Positions 1 through 9,390 are shown, counted from the stretch's first letter. The stretch: 38,834 bases of DNA from an uncultured Mailhella sp. (GCA_944322695.1 CALUPQ010000081.1:1-38834), one strand, 5' to 3'. The notes: a model not told the origin generated them from the sequence alone. Numbers and translations: made by a program.

Positions 1-1762
1 CGATGCGGGAAGCCAGTCTGGGGAAGCGCTCCTTCTGCTTCGTGAGCCACGTTTCGGCCCGGGCGGCAATCTCCTCGTCCACAAGACCGGAATCGAGATT
101 GGACTCGTCCGCCGCGGCGATGTGCGAGGCAAAGGAGAACTCCTCGCTGAAGGCGGGGTCCTCCATGGGGAATCCCTGGAGACGGGAAAGTTCCTGCAGG
201 GCGAAACGATAGGCCTCGGCCGCGGCCACCACGTTCATCACTTCGAGATAATGGGCGAATTCCGGGATGCGCCTCATGGGCAGCACCACGTCCTCGTTCA
301 TCTTGAAGCCGGAAGTGCGCGTGGCGATGGCCGAAAGACGATGCCGGTCCTCCCAGAATTCGGCGGCTTCCTTGTCGTCCTTCGCAATGGCGGCGAACAC
401 GTGCGCGTCGTCCGCGGCAAGGGCGTATATGGCCTGCACGGTGTCTTCCAGCACATAGGCGTCGTTGCCGTCCACCTGCACGATGATGACGGAAATGGGG
501 CTGCCTTCGTGCCTGTCGGACTTTTTCTGATAATTGATGGCCTGCACGTACTTGGAGTTGAACTCCTCAAGGGCCGAAACGCGCACGTCCCCGCCCTGCT
601 CGCGTATTCTGTCGCGCAGGTTCACAATCTTGCCCACAAGCTCGGCCGCAGGAACCATGGTGGTGCCGTAGAACTCCAGCACCATCACGCGGGACAGGGA
701 GGGCTTCGGATGCAGAAGGAACGTGGCCTCGGTGATGATGCCGTCTATGCCTTCCTTCTGCATACCGGGAAGACCGTCGAGCAGCTTGTTGGTCACGTCC
801 TTGCCGAGCCCGTCGTGCCGCACTTCGTTGCCCTTCAGGCGCACCACGCTGCGCATGCCGCCGGAAAGGTCCTTCACCTCGAACACCACGGTTTCCTCGG
901 GCATAATCTTGTGCCCGGGATGATTCAGCCGCTCTACGCGGATGATTTCCCCCGTGGGGATGACCATGGTCCACGAAAGCAGGTTGTCTATGGTGGTGCC
1001 GTATTCGAAGCAGAAGGGACCGCCGGAGTTTTCCGACACGTTGCCGCCGATGGTGGACGCCGTCTTGGAAGCGGGGTCCACGGTGAAGAGCAGGCCCTTG
1101 GAGGCCGCGAAATCAATGGCGTCCTGCGTGACCACGCCGGCCTGGCAGGTCATGGTTCTTGCGGACTTGTTCACCGACTTGGCCGTAAGGCGCGTGGTGC
1201 TCACCACCACGGAACGCTTGCGCGTGGGCACGGTGCCGCCGGTCATGCCGGAAGCGCCGCCGCGGGGAATGATGGCGAACTTCATCTCGTTGGCCAGCCG
1301 GACGAGCGCGCTTATCTGCTCGGGCGTGTCGGGCTCCACCACCAGAAGCGGCAGCTCCATGCGCAGGTCCGTGGCGTCGGTGGCGGCGGCCACCAGCGCG
1401 CCGCGGCGGCGCAGGATGCAGTCGTCGGGCATGATGGAGGCAAGGCGCCCCGTGAGCGTACGGCAGAATTCCTGCTCGGCCTCATGAGCGCTCCAGAACA
1501 TGGTGATGCCCTCGCTTATGGCCGTGGCGTACTGATGGGCCAGCGAAGGGGATTCGGCCTGATAGTGCTCGTTGACGCTCTTCTTCACGTCCCCTGCGGA
1601 AATGAAGGGATTGTACGCCACAAGGAACAGTTCTTCCGCAATATCGATGGCCAGCTGGCGCACGCTCTGGGGCCAGCGCTCGAATTCGTCCAGATTGATG
1701 CGGAGTATGCGGTTGACCACGTACTCCGCGGAAATGGAAACATGAGGCCCTTTATGGGGCAT
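1..1762 (-). CDS. FAD-binding oxidoreductase with N-terminal DUF3683 domain (3' end outside window)
   Basis: About 587 N-terminal residues are visible and the frame runs off the left edge. The first ~110 residues match the DUF3683 region found at the front of very long (over 1000 residue) FAD plus Fe-S oxidoreductases of Desulfovibrio-type bacteria. They are followed by a PCMH-type FAD-binding domain with the pyrophosphate-loop signature PRGGASGMTGGTVP, then a C-terminal substrate/cap domain as in D-lactate or glycolate dehydrogenases. The expected C-terminal Fe-S (CCG-type) part would lie outside the window. The likely role is membrane-associated oxidation of a 2-hydroxy acid such as D-lactate feeding the quinone or Fe-S pool; the substrate is inference. 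The start at 1762 is supported by AGGAGA a few bases upstream. No signal peptide is seen. Confidence 0.85.
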   Translation of the reverse strand, partial: MPHKGPHVSISAEYVVNRILRINLDEFERWPQSVRQLAIDIAEELFLVAYNPFISAGDVKKSVNEHYQAESPSLAHQYATAISEGITMFWSAHEAEQEFCRTLTGRLASIMPDDCILRRRGALVAAATDATDLRMELPLLVVEPDTPEQISALVRLANEMKFAIIPRGGASGMTGGTVPTRKRSVVVSTTRLTAKSVNKSARTMTCQAGVVTQDAIDFAASKGLLFTVDPASKTASTIGGNVSENSGGPFCFEYGTTIDNLLSWTMVIPTGEIIRVERLNHPGHKIMPEETVVFEVKDLSGGMRSVVRLKGNEVRHDGLGKDVTNKLLDGLPGMQKEGIDGIITEATFLLHPKPSLSRVMVLEFYGTTMVPAAELVGKIVNLRDRIREQGGDVRVSALEEFNSKYVQAINYQKKSDRHEGSPISVIIVQVDGNDAYVLEDTVQAIYALAADDAHVFAAIAKDDKEAAEFWEDRHRLSAIATRTSGFKMNEDVVLPMRRIPEFAHYLEVMNVVAAAEAYRFALQELSRLQGFPMEDPAFSEEFSFASHIAAADESNLDSGLVDEEIAARAETWLTKQKERFPRLASRI

Positions 1763-1781
1763 GGTGCTCTCCTTGAAAAAC

Positions 1782-1828
1782 AGGAAAAAGGGAGGCCCGG
1801 CAAGGCGTTTTTCGCCCCGCACGGGCCT
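1782..1828 (-). terminator. Rho-independent terminator of the M23 peptidase gene
   Basis: Read on the minus strand, arms AGGCCCG/CGGGCCT enclose an inner GGCG/CGCC stem and are followed by CCCTTTTTCCTGTTTTTC. It lies about 100 bases past the peptidase stop and just before the start of the FAD oxidoreductase gene. Confidence 0.75.
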
Positions 1829-1931
1829 TCGGTCCCTTCCGCGCGGACGGAAGGCGGACCTTACGGACCTTCCCGGCCGTGAAGGCACGACCGGAACCGG
1901 AATCCTCACGCGGCCCCGGGCCGCGGAAAGC

Positions 1932-3359
1932 CTAGAAGGAAATGTTCATGCGCGAGGTGATGTTGTTCTTCACCCACGTGGCGTCCAGCCATTCCAGAGG
2001 CTGAACGGGCACGCCGCCCACCAGCACGCCGAAGTGCAGATGGTCGCCGCCGGCAAGACCGCTCGTGCCGGTGCGGCCGATAATCTGCCCGGCCTTGACC
2101 GTCTCGCCCACCTGCACGCCGTATTCGCTGAGATGGGAATACTGCGTCATGAGGCCGAGGCCGTGGTCGATGAGTATCATGTGACCGTGGATGCCGAGAT
2201 AATCCACCCAGATGACGCGTCCCGCCTGAGCCGCGGGCACTTCGGCATGAGCCACGGAAGCAAGGTCGAGTCCCATGTGCGTCTGCTCGTCTATCTTCTG
2301 GCGGTCTCCGTCCACATAGGTGCGGAAGTCGCCGAAGTTGGCCTTCACCGCCGAACGGGGCAGGCGCTGGAACCGGCCGCTCCACAGGAACTTCGGGCTG
2401 TTGTTCGCCGGGTCGGCGGCCACTTCCAGAAGTTTCTCGTCGTTGCCCATGCGCACCTTGTTGTTGGAGCACAGGTACTGAGCGAGAGGCGTGGACTCCT
2501 CGGGGCAGAGCTGGGCCAGCTCACCGGCCTTGAAGTTGAGGAAGGAGTCGGGAATGTTCAGGGTGTCGGCACGGTAGTTGCGGTTCAGGGCGCGCACCAG
2601 AAGGCGGCTGGACGTTTCGTTGCCGGCCATGTCCCTCGCCATGATGTCGGGCAGAAAATCGCCCGTGCTCATGGAAATGGGGAAGGGGAACAGGCAGACA
2701 TAGGAGCCGTTGTCCTGCTTGTACCCGGGGAAGAACAGCTTGCCCACGCGCACGCCCGTCTTCTCCACGTCTTCGGAGACGGTATAGACGATGAGCCCGC
2801 TGCCGCCGCGGTAGAGGGCGGGCGGACCGGTCTTCACGGCGATGCGCGGAGGCTGGGAATCGAGCACCATGGGCATGTTCAGCGTGGTGGCGTTGCCGCG
2901 GCCGAAGCCGGCGTAGGAGCCGTCCACGGCACGGACTTCCAGCTCGAACGCCCCTTCGGGAAGCCGGGTGTCTTTAAGGTTGAAGGTCACCTTCTGGCTT
3001 TTCTCCAGCGTGGGGAAGGTCTGCTGGAACACCGTCATGGACTTCTCCCCGCGCTTCACCGTCACCTCCACGGACTGCACGCCGGACTTGTCGGAAACAT
3101 CCAGCGTCAGAGGCTGGGCGAGGCCGACACGCCCCGCGCCGGAAGGAGAAAGCGACACCGCGGGGCCGCTCATGTCACGCAGGAGAAAATAGGCTCCGGC
3201 TCCCGCGAGCGCCAGAATGAGCAGCATGGCGACGACGGACAGGCCGGAAGATGAACGCCTGGACGAAGAACGATATATGGACTGTCTTCTATTAAACAAA
3301 GCCGATTCCTTTACAGGTGCAAAGCCCCGGTATGGCCGCTTCAACAACTGGAGCGGCAT
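1932..3359 (-). CDS. M23 family metallopeptidase, membrane-anchored
   Basis: 475 residues. An Arg/Ser-rich cytoplasmic N-terminus (~1-40) is followed by one membrane segment (~41-60, AMLLILALAGAGAYFLL) and a long periplasmic part with beta-sandwich-like stretches. The C-terminal LytM/M23 domain has HxxxD (His361, Asp365) and HLHFG (His440, His442), the zinc-binding set of glycyl-glycine endopeptidases, so it should be an active peptidoglycan endopeptidase rather than an EnvC-type degenerate activator. It is monocistronic: its own terminator lies downstream, and it is divergent from pgsA with 198 bases between. The start at 3359 has only a weak GGAAAA ribosome site, but no later Met precedes the membrane segment. 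Confidence 0.88.
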   Translation of the reverse strand: MPLQLLKRPYRGFAPVKESALFNRRQSIYRSSSRRSSSGLSVVAMLLILALAGAGAYFLLRDMSGPAVSLSPSGAGRVGLAQPLTLDVSDKSGVQSVEVTVKRGEKSMTVFQQTFPTLEKSQKVTFNLKDTRLPEGAFELEVRAVDGSYAGFGRGNATTLNMPMVLDSQPPRIAVKTGPPALYRGGSGLIVYTVSEDVEKTGVRVGKLFFPGYKQDNGSYVCLFPFPISMSTGDFLPDIMARDMAGNETSSRLLVRALNRNYRADTLNIPDSFLNFKAGELAQLCPEESTPLAQYLCSNNKVRMGNDEKLLEVAADPANNSPKFLWSGRFQRLPRSAVKANFGDFRTYVDGDRQKIDEQTHMGLDLASVAHAEVPAAQAGRVIWVDYLGIHGHMILIDHGLGLMTQYSHLSEYGVQVGETVKAGQIIGRTGTSGLAGGDHLHFGVLVGGVPVQPLEWLDATWVKNNITSRMNISF

Positions 3360-3557
3360 GAAGTATTTTCCGCATAGTGGGCGAACAAGTCAAGGCGCTG
3401 GGGGCGAGATTTTTGTTTCCCGGCGGGGGAGGCGGCGCACTATATTCTTCCCCGGACAAGCGCTTTTTCCCGCCGCCCGCCCACCTTCCACCTTGCCGCG
3501 CGCCCCCTGTTTGTGATAAGTCCTACGCATGATATGTCCTTGAGGGGGAATTAAGGT

Positions 3558-4148
3558 ATGTTTCTTTCGGAAATCGCGCAAATATTCAGAAAAATGGGCT
3601 GGGCCAACCGTATCACCATGATGCGCATAGGGGCGGTGCTGCCCATTCTGCTGCTCATACACTTCCCCAACATCTATACCTGCTGGATAGCCATGTTTCT
3701 CTTCGTGGCCGCGGCCGTGACCGACTTTCTCGACGGCTACATCGCCCGCCGCGAAAAGCAGGTGACCAACTTCGGCAAGTTCCTCGACCCCCTGGCCGAC
3801 AAGCTGCTCATCTGCTCCATCCTCATCGAGATGGTGGGCCTCGGCTGGGTGCCCGCGTGGATTGTCATCATCATCATTATCCGCGAACTGGCCGTCACGG
3901 GCCTGCGCGCCGTGGCCGCGGACAAGGGCGTGGTCATCGCCGCCGACTGGTACGGCAAGTGGAAGACCGTGTTCCAGATTATCGCCATGGTGCCGCTGCT
4001 CATCCACTACCCCTTCCTGGGGCTGCCCATGCACCTCATCGGCACCGTGGTGCTCTACATCGCCCTGGTGCTGACCATCTTCTCCGGCTGCAATTACTTC
4101 TACCTGTTCTATCGTCAGTGGCGCGAGCACCTGGCGACCAACAACTAG
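3558..4148 (+). CDS. pgsA: CDP-diacylglycerol-glycerol-3-phosphate 3-phosphatidyltransferase
   Basis: 196 residues, multi-spanning. It carries the CDP-alcohol phosphotransferase signature DG-x2-AR-x8-G-x3-D-x3-D (from Asp59 on), whose Asp residues bind the metal and CDP group. It makes phosphatidylglycerol phosphate from CDP-diacylglycerol and glycerol 3-phosphate at the inner membrane. The length is normal for PgsA (about 180-200). It is the first gene of a plus-strand cluster, followed at close spacing by an FtsB-like gene. The spacer upstream contains TTGTGA-16-TATGTC (3511-3538), a possible but weak promoter. A phosphatidylserine synthase is the main alternative; the overall sequence and length favour PgsA. 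Confidence 0.9.
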   Translation: MFLSEIAQIFRKMGWANRITMMRIGAVLPILLLIHFPNIYTCWIAMFLFVAAAVTDFLDGYIARREKQVTNFGKFLDPLADKLLICSILIEMVGLGWVPAWIVIIIIIRELAVTGLRAVAADKGVVIAADWYGKWKTVFQIIAMVPLLIHYPFLGLPMHLIGTVVLYIALVLTIFSGCNYFYLFYRQWREHLATNN

Positions 4149-4169
4149 CCCGCGTGTGCCGCCGTGTCC

Positions 4170-4529
4170 ATGAATCGCCGTTCCTCTCCCAGCAGGGCCT
4201 TCTGGTGGAAACTGTCTCTGCTCGTTCTTGCGGTGCTTTTGAACTTCGCCCTCGCAAGCCGCATCGTGTGGGGTTCGCACAGCATCTACACCTGGCGCGT
4301 GCTCAAGGAAAAGCAGAGCGAGCTTTCCGCGGAACTGGCCGCGCTTGACGAAAAGCGCGCCGCCCTCTCCCGCGAGATACGCCTGCTCAAGACTGACCCC
4401 GCCTATGTGGAAAAAGTGATACGTCAGCGCCTCAACTACGTAAGAAAAAACGAGATTCTCTATCTCTTCGACAAGAACAGGGACAACTCGGCCTGGCCTG
4501 ACGCGAGTGCGGACAACGGTCATGAATGA
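4170..4529 (+). CDS. Septum formation initiator family protein (FtsB/DivIC-like)
   Basis: About 119 residues: a short basic N-terminus, one membrane segment (~10-30), then a strongly charged coiled coil (~40-75; repeats such as KEKQSELSAELAALDEKRAAL) and a short conserved tail with VIRQRLNYVRKNEILYLF. This is the FtsB/DivIC architecture; these proteins join FtsL and FtsQ in the divisome. A GTG at 4164, two codons upstream and in frame, is an alternative start; neither start has a clear Shine-Dalgarno, so translation may be coupled to pgsA, whose stop is 21 bases upstream. The stop overlaps the start of the next gene. Confidence 0.78.
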   Translation: MNRRSSPSRAFWWKLSLLVLAVLLNFALASRIVWGSHSIYTWRVLKEKQSELSAELAALDEKRAALSREIRLLKTDPAYVEKVIRQRLNYVRKNEILYLFDKNRDNSAWPDASADNGHE

Positions 4530-5598
4530 CGGACATTCTTCCATGAATTCCATGCAGACGGAGCCGGTCAGACCGGAAAAGGCGCTCTGGTATCAGGAAG
4601 TGCTTTCCCTCGACCCGGCTTCACGCATCTTTCTTCCCTATGCCCGACTGCTTGCGGAAAGCGGTCGCCGCACCGAAGCCGTGGACATCCTGAAGGCGGG
4701 CCTTCTCCGGCATCCGGAATTTCTTGAAGCGCGCCTTCTGCTCATCGACCTTCTGTACGCCACCGGGCAGGAAAAGGCCGCCGCTCTGGAGGCTTCCCCC
4801 ATCGTCGAGTCGCTTTCCAGCTGCTCCGCCCTGTGGAAGATATGGAGCACGCTTCCCGGCGTCAGAGCCGACCAGGCGGCCATGCTTCTCTTCTTCGGCG
4901 CCACCTTCAAGAACGGCGGGCCGGGACTTGCCGAAGTATTCGAGGCGGGGATGAAGGCTCTCGAAGGCGGGGAGGAAAGCGCCCTGCCGGAAGAAGCGTC
5001 CGCGCCTCTTTCCGCCGCGCCGTCTTCCGCCCCTGAAGAAAAAGCAGCCTTCGAAGAACCTACCTCCGCACGCGCGAGCGAACCCGCCGGAGAAGAAACT
5101 CCCGGTGCAACGCAAAAGCCGTGCTTCGTGATGGACGAAAACACGCCCTGGTACAGTCTGGACTCCGTTCCCGAAGACGACGATTTGCCAGACGACGAGG
5201 AAATCCCCTCGCCCGCGGCGCCGCTCTCCCCTTCCGTCTCGGAGCTTTTCTTTTCCGACAACGCGGGAAACGCCGCTCCGGCGCAGGAAGAAGGACAGGA
5301 AGCCTACGCTCCCGCCGCCCACCCCGTGCCGCGTTCCCCGCTGGAAGGCAAAAGTTCGCTGCGCACCCGCTCCATGGCCCGCGTTCTGGAAGAGCAGGGA
5401 GCCTTCAGCGAAGCCGCCGACATCTATCGCGAACTTCTTGAAGTAAGCACCAGCGAAGAAGAGCGGGCGGAACTTTGCGCCAGACTGGAACATCTTTCCC
5501 AGGGGGCGGAAAACGCCGCAGCTCAGCCCGCCCCTTCCGGAATACTGGACATGCTTGAAACTCTGGCCGTCAGGCTGGAAAACAAGTCCCGCGCATGA
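4522..5598 (+). CDS. Tetratricopeptide-repeat protein of unknown function
   Basis: 358 residues from ATG 4522; ATG 4543 and GTG 4507 are alternative in-frame starts. Two helical TPR-like blocks flank a low-complexity centre. Residues ~15-90 hold repeats such as RTEAVDILKAGLLRHPEFLEARLLLIDLLYATG, and residues ~280-325 hold another repeat. The middle (~150-275) is rich in Glu, Ala, Pro and Ser and is probably disordered. No signal peptide or membrane segment is seen, so it is probably cytoplasmic. The start overlaps the stop of the FtsB-like gene and its own stop overlaps a possible start of the lipoprotein gene, indicating one operon. A scaffold role in envelope growth is suggested only by the neighbours. 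Confidence 0.75.
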   Translation: MNDGHSSMNSMQTEPVRPEKALWYQEVLSLDPASRIFLPYARLLAESGRRTEAVDILKAGLLRHPEFLEARLLLIDLLYATGQEKAAALEASPIVESLSSCSALWKIWSTLPGVRADQAAMLLFFGATFKNGGPGLAEVFEAGMKALEGGEESALPEEASAPLSAAPSSAPEEKAAFEEPTSARASEPAGEETPGATQKPCFVMDENTPWYSLDSVPEDDDLPDDEEIPSPAAPLSPSVSELFFSDNAGNAAPAQEEGQEAYAPAAHPVPRSPLEGKSSLRTRSMARVLEEQGAFSEAADIYRELLEVSTSEEERAELCARLEHLSQGAENAAAQPAPSGILDMLETLAVRLENKSRA

Positions 5599-5615
5599 GC
5601 GCGGCAGGAGATATC

Positions 5616-6383
5616 ATGCGCAACCGCATACTCCCCCTTCTTCTCTTCCTTCTCGCCGCAGCCCTGCCGGGCCTTTCCGGCTGTGCGCAGGTCAACAGCG
5701 CCTACAAGGAAACCAAGACCTTCTATCATACGCACATCAACCGCCCCTCCACGCTGAACACGCAGGAACGCACCGTTCTGGACGACCCGCAGCGCGCTCT
5801 GGTGCAGAGCATCATGCCCATCGACGAGGAGCTGACGAAGCTGGAAAAGGCGCTGGACGCCCTGGGCACGCCGCCCGATGCCGAGGCCGCCGCCAACCTG
5901 CTGCGCCGCTTCCCCTGGCTGTCCGGCCTTTCCATGGTCGCTCCCGACGGGACGCTCGGCGCCTCGATTCCGGGAACGCCCCTCAAGCAGCTCGACTACT
6001 CCACGCTTCTTGAGCTGGCGCCCAAGGCCCTTCCCAGAGACTTGCGCGCCAGCGTGCAGGATACGCCCCTCGGTCCGGAAATCCTCATCGCCCGCCCCTT
6101 CCTGCAGGAGGACCAGCTCCAGCTGCTGCTTGTGGCCACCTTCGACTTCCGCGCCCTGCTGCCCTTCGCCTCCTCTCCGGGAGACTTCATCGTGCGCTCC
6201 GCGGACGTGCTCATCTGGAGCGGCGACATGGACTACGCCTCCACGCCTCTGGCCTCCATCGACTGGGAGCAGTACCTGAAGGAACACTCCGACGGCGTGC
6301 TGAGCAATGAAAACGGCTCCATGATGTGGATAACGCGCTATCTCGGCGGCAGACCTCTGGTCTTTGCCTCGCCGCTGAACTGA
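5616..6383 (+). CDS. Putative lipoprotein of unknown function
   Basis: 255 residues from ATG 5616, chosen because AGGAG sits five bases upstream; the in-frame ATG at 5595 overlaps the previous stop and would only add seven residues before the signal. A classical lipoprotein signal, hydrophobic core then LSGC with Cys23, predicts lipidation. The mature part contains a stretch reminiscent of PDC/Cache sensor folds (ARPFLQEDQLQLLLVATFD, around 155-175), but no output domain follows. It is the last gene of the pgsA cluster. The function is not recognised. Confidence 0.72.
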   Translation: MRNRILPLLLFLLAAALPGLSGCAQVNSAYKETKTFYHTHINRPSTLNTQERTVLDDPQRALVQSIMPIDEELTKLEKALDALGTPPDAEAAANLLRRFPWLSGLSMVAPDGTLGASIPGTPLKQLDYSTLLELAPKALPRDLRASVQDTPLGPEILIARPFLQEDQLQLLLVATFDFRALLPFASSPGDFIVRSADVLIWSGDMDYASTPLASIDWEQYLKEHSDGVLSNENGSMMWITRYLGGRPLVFASPLN

Positions 6384-6700
6384 GTCTGTACGGGAGGTGA
6401 AAAAAGCGCATCGCGCAAACTTTCGCCTCCCTCTTCATGTGGCCCCGTCCCGTCCATGGCACAAAAAACCTTTCTTCAAGAAAAACGCCCTGTTCCGCAG
6501 AATGCTCTTGAAGCGGAAGAGGACGCGCTTTTCGGGAAAGATAAAACGTCCGACATGGACGGACTATGAATTGTATATTGAGCCTTATTGCACATTCATC
6601 CCGTTTTATGATATAGGTACTGTCAAATAAAGAGCTCCGGCTCTTCCTCAGAACGTATGTCCGAAGCGGCGAACCGGAGCCGTCACCAAGGAGCCTGGAT
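6384..6700 (+). promoter_or_regulatory. fbp upstream region with possible promoter and structured leader
   Basis: No gene is seen here. A weak promoter-like pair, TTGCAC (6588) and TATAGG (6612), lies upstream of fbp. The leader then contains a tight hairpin AAGAGC-TCCG-GCTCTT (6630-6645). It also contains a competing long-range pairing GCTCCGG (6634-6640) with CCGGAGC (6674-6680) that ends just before the AAGGAG ribosome site. The alternatives exclude each other, so a post-transcriptional switch is conceivable but unproven. Confidence 0.3.
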
Positions 6701-7708
6701 ATGTCTGAAGTCACTGCAATTGAACACCTTATAGCATCGCAACGCAGATGGTCGCCTCAGGCAACGGGGCAGTTCACCTCGCTGATGCACGACCTTATCC
6801 TTTCGGCAAAAATCATTTCCAGGAACGTCAACCAGGCCGGTCTGGTGGACATTCTGGGCGCGACGGGTGCCGTCAATGTGCAGGGCGAACAGGTGCAGAA
6901 ACTCGACACCTTCGCCAACAACACCCTCGTGTACCGTATGCAGAGCTCGGGTGCGGTATGCGCCGTAGGCTCCGAGGAAATGGCGGAACCCTTCTTCGTT
7001 CCCGAAAACGAACCCCACGGACATTACGTCATCTTCTTCGACCCGCTGGACGGCTCCTCCAACATCGACGTGGGCGTGAGCATCGGCACCATCTTCTCCA
7101 TCTACCGCCGCTCCGACACCGAGAACTACTGGGAGCTCAACACCGAATCCCTCATGCGTCCCGGCCTTGAGCAGGTGGCGGCGGGCTACTTCCTCTACGG
7201 CTCCTCCACCATGCTGGTGTACTCCACCGGCCACGGCGTCAACGGATTCACGCTGGACTCCTCCATCGGCGAATTCCTTCTGACCCATCCCAACATCCAG
7301 ATTCCGCGCGTGGGCAAGTACTATTCCGCCAACCACGGCTACTACAACTACTGGGACGAAGCCACGCAGAAAGCCGTGCATTCCTTCTCCAGGCCCGACG
7401 GCATGCCTCCCCGCTCCACCCGCTATGTGGGGTCTCTCGTGGCGGACTTCCACCGCACCCTGCTCAAGGGCGGCGTGTTCTTCTACACCGAAGACACCAA
7501 GCATCCCAACGGCAAGCTGCGCCTGATGTACGAGGCGGCCCCCATGGCCTTCCTGGCCGAGCAGGCGGGCGGCAAGGCGACCGACGGCAGAATGCGCATT
7601 CTTGAAAAGGTGCCCACCGCCATCCACGAACGCACTCCCCTCATCATCGGCTCCACGGACGACGTGGACCAGGTTCTGGAAGTGTACAGAGAAAACGGCA
7701 AGGTGTAA
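6701..7708 (+). CDS. fbp: Class I fructose-1,6-bisphosphatase
   Basis: 335 residues, the normal length. It contains the class I metal/substrate motif [14 protein letters not shown] and the C-terminal segment [21 protein letters not shown] typical of the family. It hydrolyses fructose 1,6-bisphosphate to fructose 6-phosphate in gluconeogenesis, in the cytoplasm. The start at 6701 follows AAGGAG at a normal distance. It is flanked by a long leader upstream and its own terminator downstream, so it is monocistronic. Confidence 0.95.
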   Translation: MSEVTAIEHLIASQRRWSPQATGQFTSLMHDLILSAKIISRNVNQAGLVDILGATGAVNVQGEQVQKLDTFANNTLVYRMQSSGAVCAVGSEEMAEPFFVPENEPHGHYVIFFDPLDGSSNIDVGVSIGTIFSIYRRSDTENYWELNTESLMRPGLEQVAAGYFLYGSSTMLVYSTGHGVNGFTLDSSIGEFLLTHPNIQIPRVGKYYSANHGYYNYWDEATQKAVHSFSRPDGMPPRSTRYVGSLVADFHRTLLKGGVFFYTEDTKHPNGKLRLMYEAAPMAFLAEQAGGKATDGRMRILEKVPTAIHERTPLIIGSTDDVDQVLEVYRENGKV

Positions 7709-7800
7709 TCTGCCGGAACTGTTACAGGAATCATACAGCCGCGTGCCGGGCAACCGGCGCGCGGCCGCTTCCGTCCAGAGCGTGAAGCGACGCATTTTCC

Positions 7801-7827
7801 GGCCCTGCACCGAGCGGGGCCTTTTTT
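7801..7827 (+). terminator. Terminator of fbp
   Basis: GGCCC/GGGCC stem with an 11-base loop followed by six T residues, about 90 bases past the fbp stop. Confidence 0.7.
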
Positions 7828-7871
7828 CAGCAACTTCAGGCGTCCGCGCCGACAACCTCTTCGGGTCAACC

Positions 7872-8942
7872 ATGCTGGTTCTGGGAATAGAAAGCTCTTG
7901 TGATGAAACCGCCCTCGCTCTTGTGGACGAAAACGGCGTACGCGCCTCCGTCATATCCAGTCAGGCCGACATACACGCGCTCTTCGGCGGCGTCGTGCCC
8001 GAGCTCGCCTCGCGGGAACACGCCAGACTCATAGGACCGCTGTGCGACAGCCTCCTCCGTCAGGCGGACCTCGGTCCCGAACCGTGGAAGGCCATCGACT
8101 ACATTGCGGTGACGCGCGGTCCGGGCCTCATGGGAAGCCTCCTCGTCGGCGTGGCCTTCGCCAAGGCTCTGGCCATGGCGCACGACATCCCCCTCATCGG
8201 CATAGACCATCTTCAGGGTCATCTTCTGGCCGCCGGACTGGAAAACGACATCCTCTGGCCCGCGCTCGGCGTGCTCATCTCCGGCGGGCACACCCACCTC
8301 TACCGCATGGACGGGCCCGTGGACATGACGGTGCTCGGAAAAACGCTGGACGACGCCGCGGGCGAAGCCTGCGACAAGTTCGCCAAGGCCGCCGGCCTGC
8401 CCTACCCCGGCGGAGCCCTGCTCGACGCCCTGGGCAGGAAAGGACAGGCGGACCCCCACCTTTTTCCCCGTCCCTACACGCACAACGACAATCTCGACTT
8501 CAGCTTCAGCGGTCTCAAGACTGCGGGGGCCCTCTGGCTCTCCCAGCACCCGGAAGCGCGCTTTCCCGCAGGAGACACCCCGGCGAAGGAAAGGCTGGAG
8601 ATGGCGGACAAGACGCTCTGCGACGCCGCCGCATCCTATCTTCTGGCCATAGCCGAAACGCTCGCCATCAAGGCCGAGCGCGCCATGGCGCGCTTTGAGG
8701 CGCGCAGCATCGTGGTGGCCGGGGGCGTTGCCGCCAACAGCGTGGTGCGGGAAACATTCTCGCGTCTTGCAGAAAAGCGCCGCATCCCCCTGCTCATTCC
8801 CAAGCTGTCCCTCTGCGGAGACAACGCCGTGATGATAGCGGAGGCGGGCCTGCACATGGCCAGGGCGGACCGCGTGCACACGCTCTCGCTCTCCGCCATT
8901 CCCCGCGGACAGAGCATTCCGCAGGACTGGCACGTTCTTTGA
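7872..8942 (+). CDS. tsaD: tRNA N6-adenosine threonylcarbamoyltransferase
   Basis: 356 residues from ATG 7872. The frame is open further upstream, but that part overlaps the fbp 3' region and terminator and the conserved start MLVLGIESSCDETALAL is at 7872. The metal-binding HLQGHLLAA (HxxxH) motif, the GGHTHL motif and the C-terminal GGVAANSVVRE and DNAVMIAEAG motifs are all present. It is the catalytic subunit that transfers the threonylcarbamoyl group to A37 of ANN-decoding tRNAs, together with TsaB/TsaE, which are not in the window. The ribosome site is weak. Confidence 0.95.
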   Translation: MLVLGIESSCDETALALVDENGVRASVISSQADIHALFGGVVPELASREHARLIGPLCDSLLRQADLGPEPWKAIDYIAVTRGPGLMGSLLVGVAFAKALAMAHDIPLIGIDHLQGHLLAAGLENDILWPALGVLISGGHTHLYRMDGPVDMTVLGKTLDDAAGEACDKFAKAAGLPYPGGALLDALGRKGQADPHLFPRPYTHNDNLDFSFSGLKTAGALWLSQHPEARFPAGDTPAKERLEMADKTLCDAAASYLLAIAETLAIKAERAMARFEARSIVVAGGVAANSVVRETFSRLAEKRRIPLLIPKLSLCGDNAVMIAEAGLHMARADRVHTLSLSAIPRGQSIPQDWHVL

Positions 8943-8950
8943 GCCCCGCC

Positions 8951-8979
8951 TTGACAGCCGGATACCCTGCCCCTACAAT
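8951..8979 (+). promoter_or_regulatory. Sigma-70 promoter of trxA-trxB-bamD
   Basis: TTGACA, 17-base spacer, TACAAT. A perfect -35 and a five-of-six -10, located between the tsaD stop and trxA, leaving a leader of about 85 bases. Confidence 0.8.
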
Positions 8980-9072
8980 CATTCCGCATCTTTTTGTTCC
9001 ATGCTAAGATAAGGATACGTCTGGAGACGGCTCCGACGTTCTCACCGTTCAAATTTCCCAAAGGAGCGAACC

Positions 9073-9390
9073 ATGTCCACCGCAGTTACTGACGCCACCT
9101 TCGAAAGCGTTGTCATCAAGTCCTCCATTCCCGTTCTCGTCGATTTCTGGGCTCCCTGGTGCGGTCCCTGCCGCGGCATCGGCCCCATCGTGGAAGAACT
9201 GGCCGCCGAATACGAAGGCAGAGCCCTCGTGTGCAAGGTCAACGTGGACGAAAACACCAGAACCCCCGGCATGTTCGGCATCCGCGCCATTCCCACCCTC
9301 ATCGTGTTCAAGGACGGCGAAGTGGTGGACCAGGTGACCGGCGCCGTGGCCAAGTCCCACCTCGTCTCCATGCTTGAAAAGGCTTTCTGA
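9073..9390 (+). CDS. trxA: Thioredoxin
   Basis: 105 residues, with the active site WCGPC (Cys30/Cys33) and the cis-proline region RAIPTLIVFKDG. It is a cytoplasmic dithiol reductant regenerated by the next gene's product. AAGGAG precedes the start. The stop codon overlaps the trxB start (TGATG), so the pair is translationally coupled. Confidence 0.95.
   Translation: MSTAVTDATFESVVIKSSIPVLVDFWAPWCGPCRGIGPIVEELAAEYEGRALVCKVNVDENTRTPGMFGIRAIPTLIVFKDGEVVDQVTGAVAKSHLVSMLEKAF

Noticed and set aside
1909-1925. 17-base palindrome CGCGGCCCCGGGCCGCG as a terminator or protein site
   Set aside because: No T tract on either strand; likely a by-product of extreme G+C in a short spacer. The real terminator is at 1782-1828.
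122-3254. Long plus-strand open frames (122-1882, 1761-3254)
   Set aside because: They are antisense to the FAD oxidoreductase and M23 peptidase genes; composition is His/Gly/Arg-rich as expected for shadows of GC-rich genes, with no family signature.
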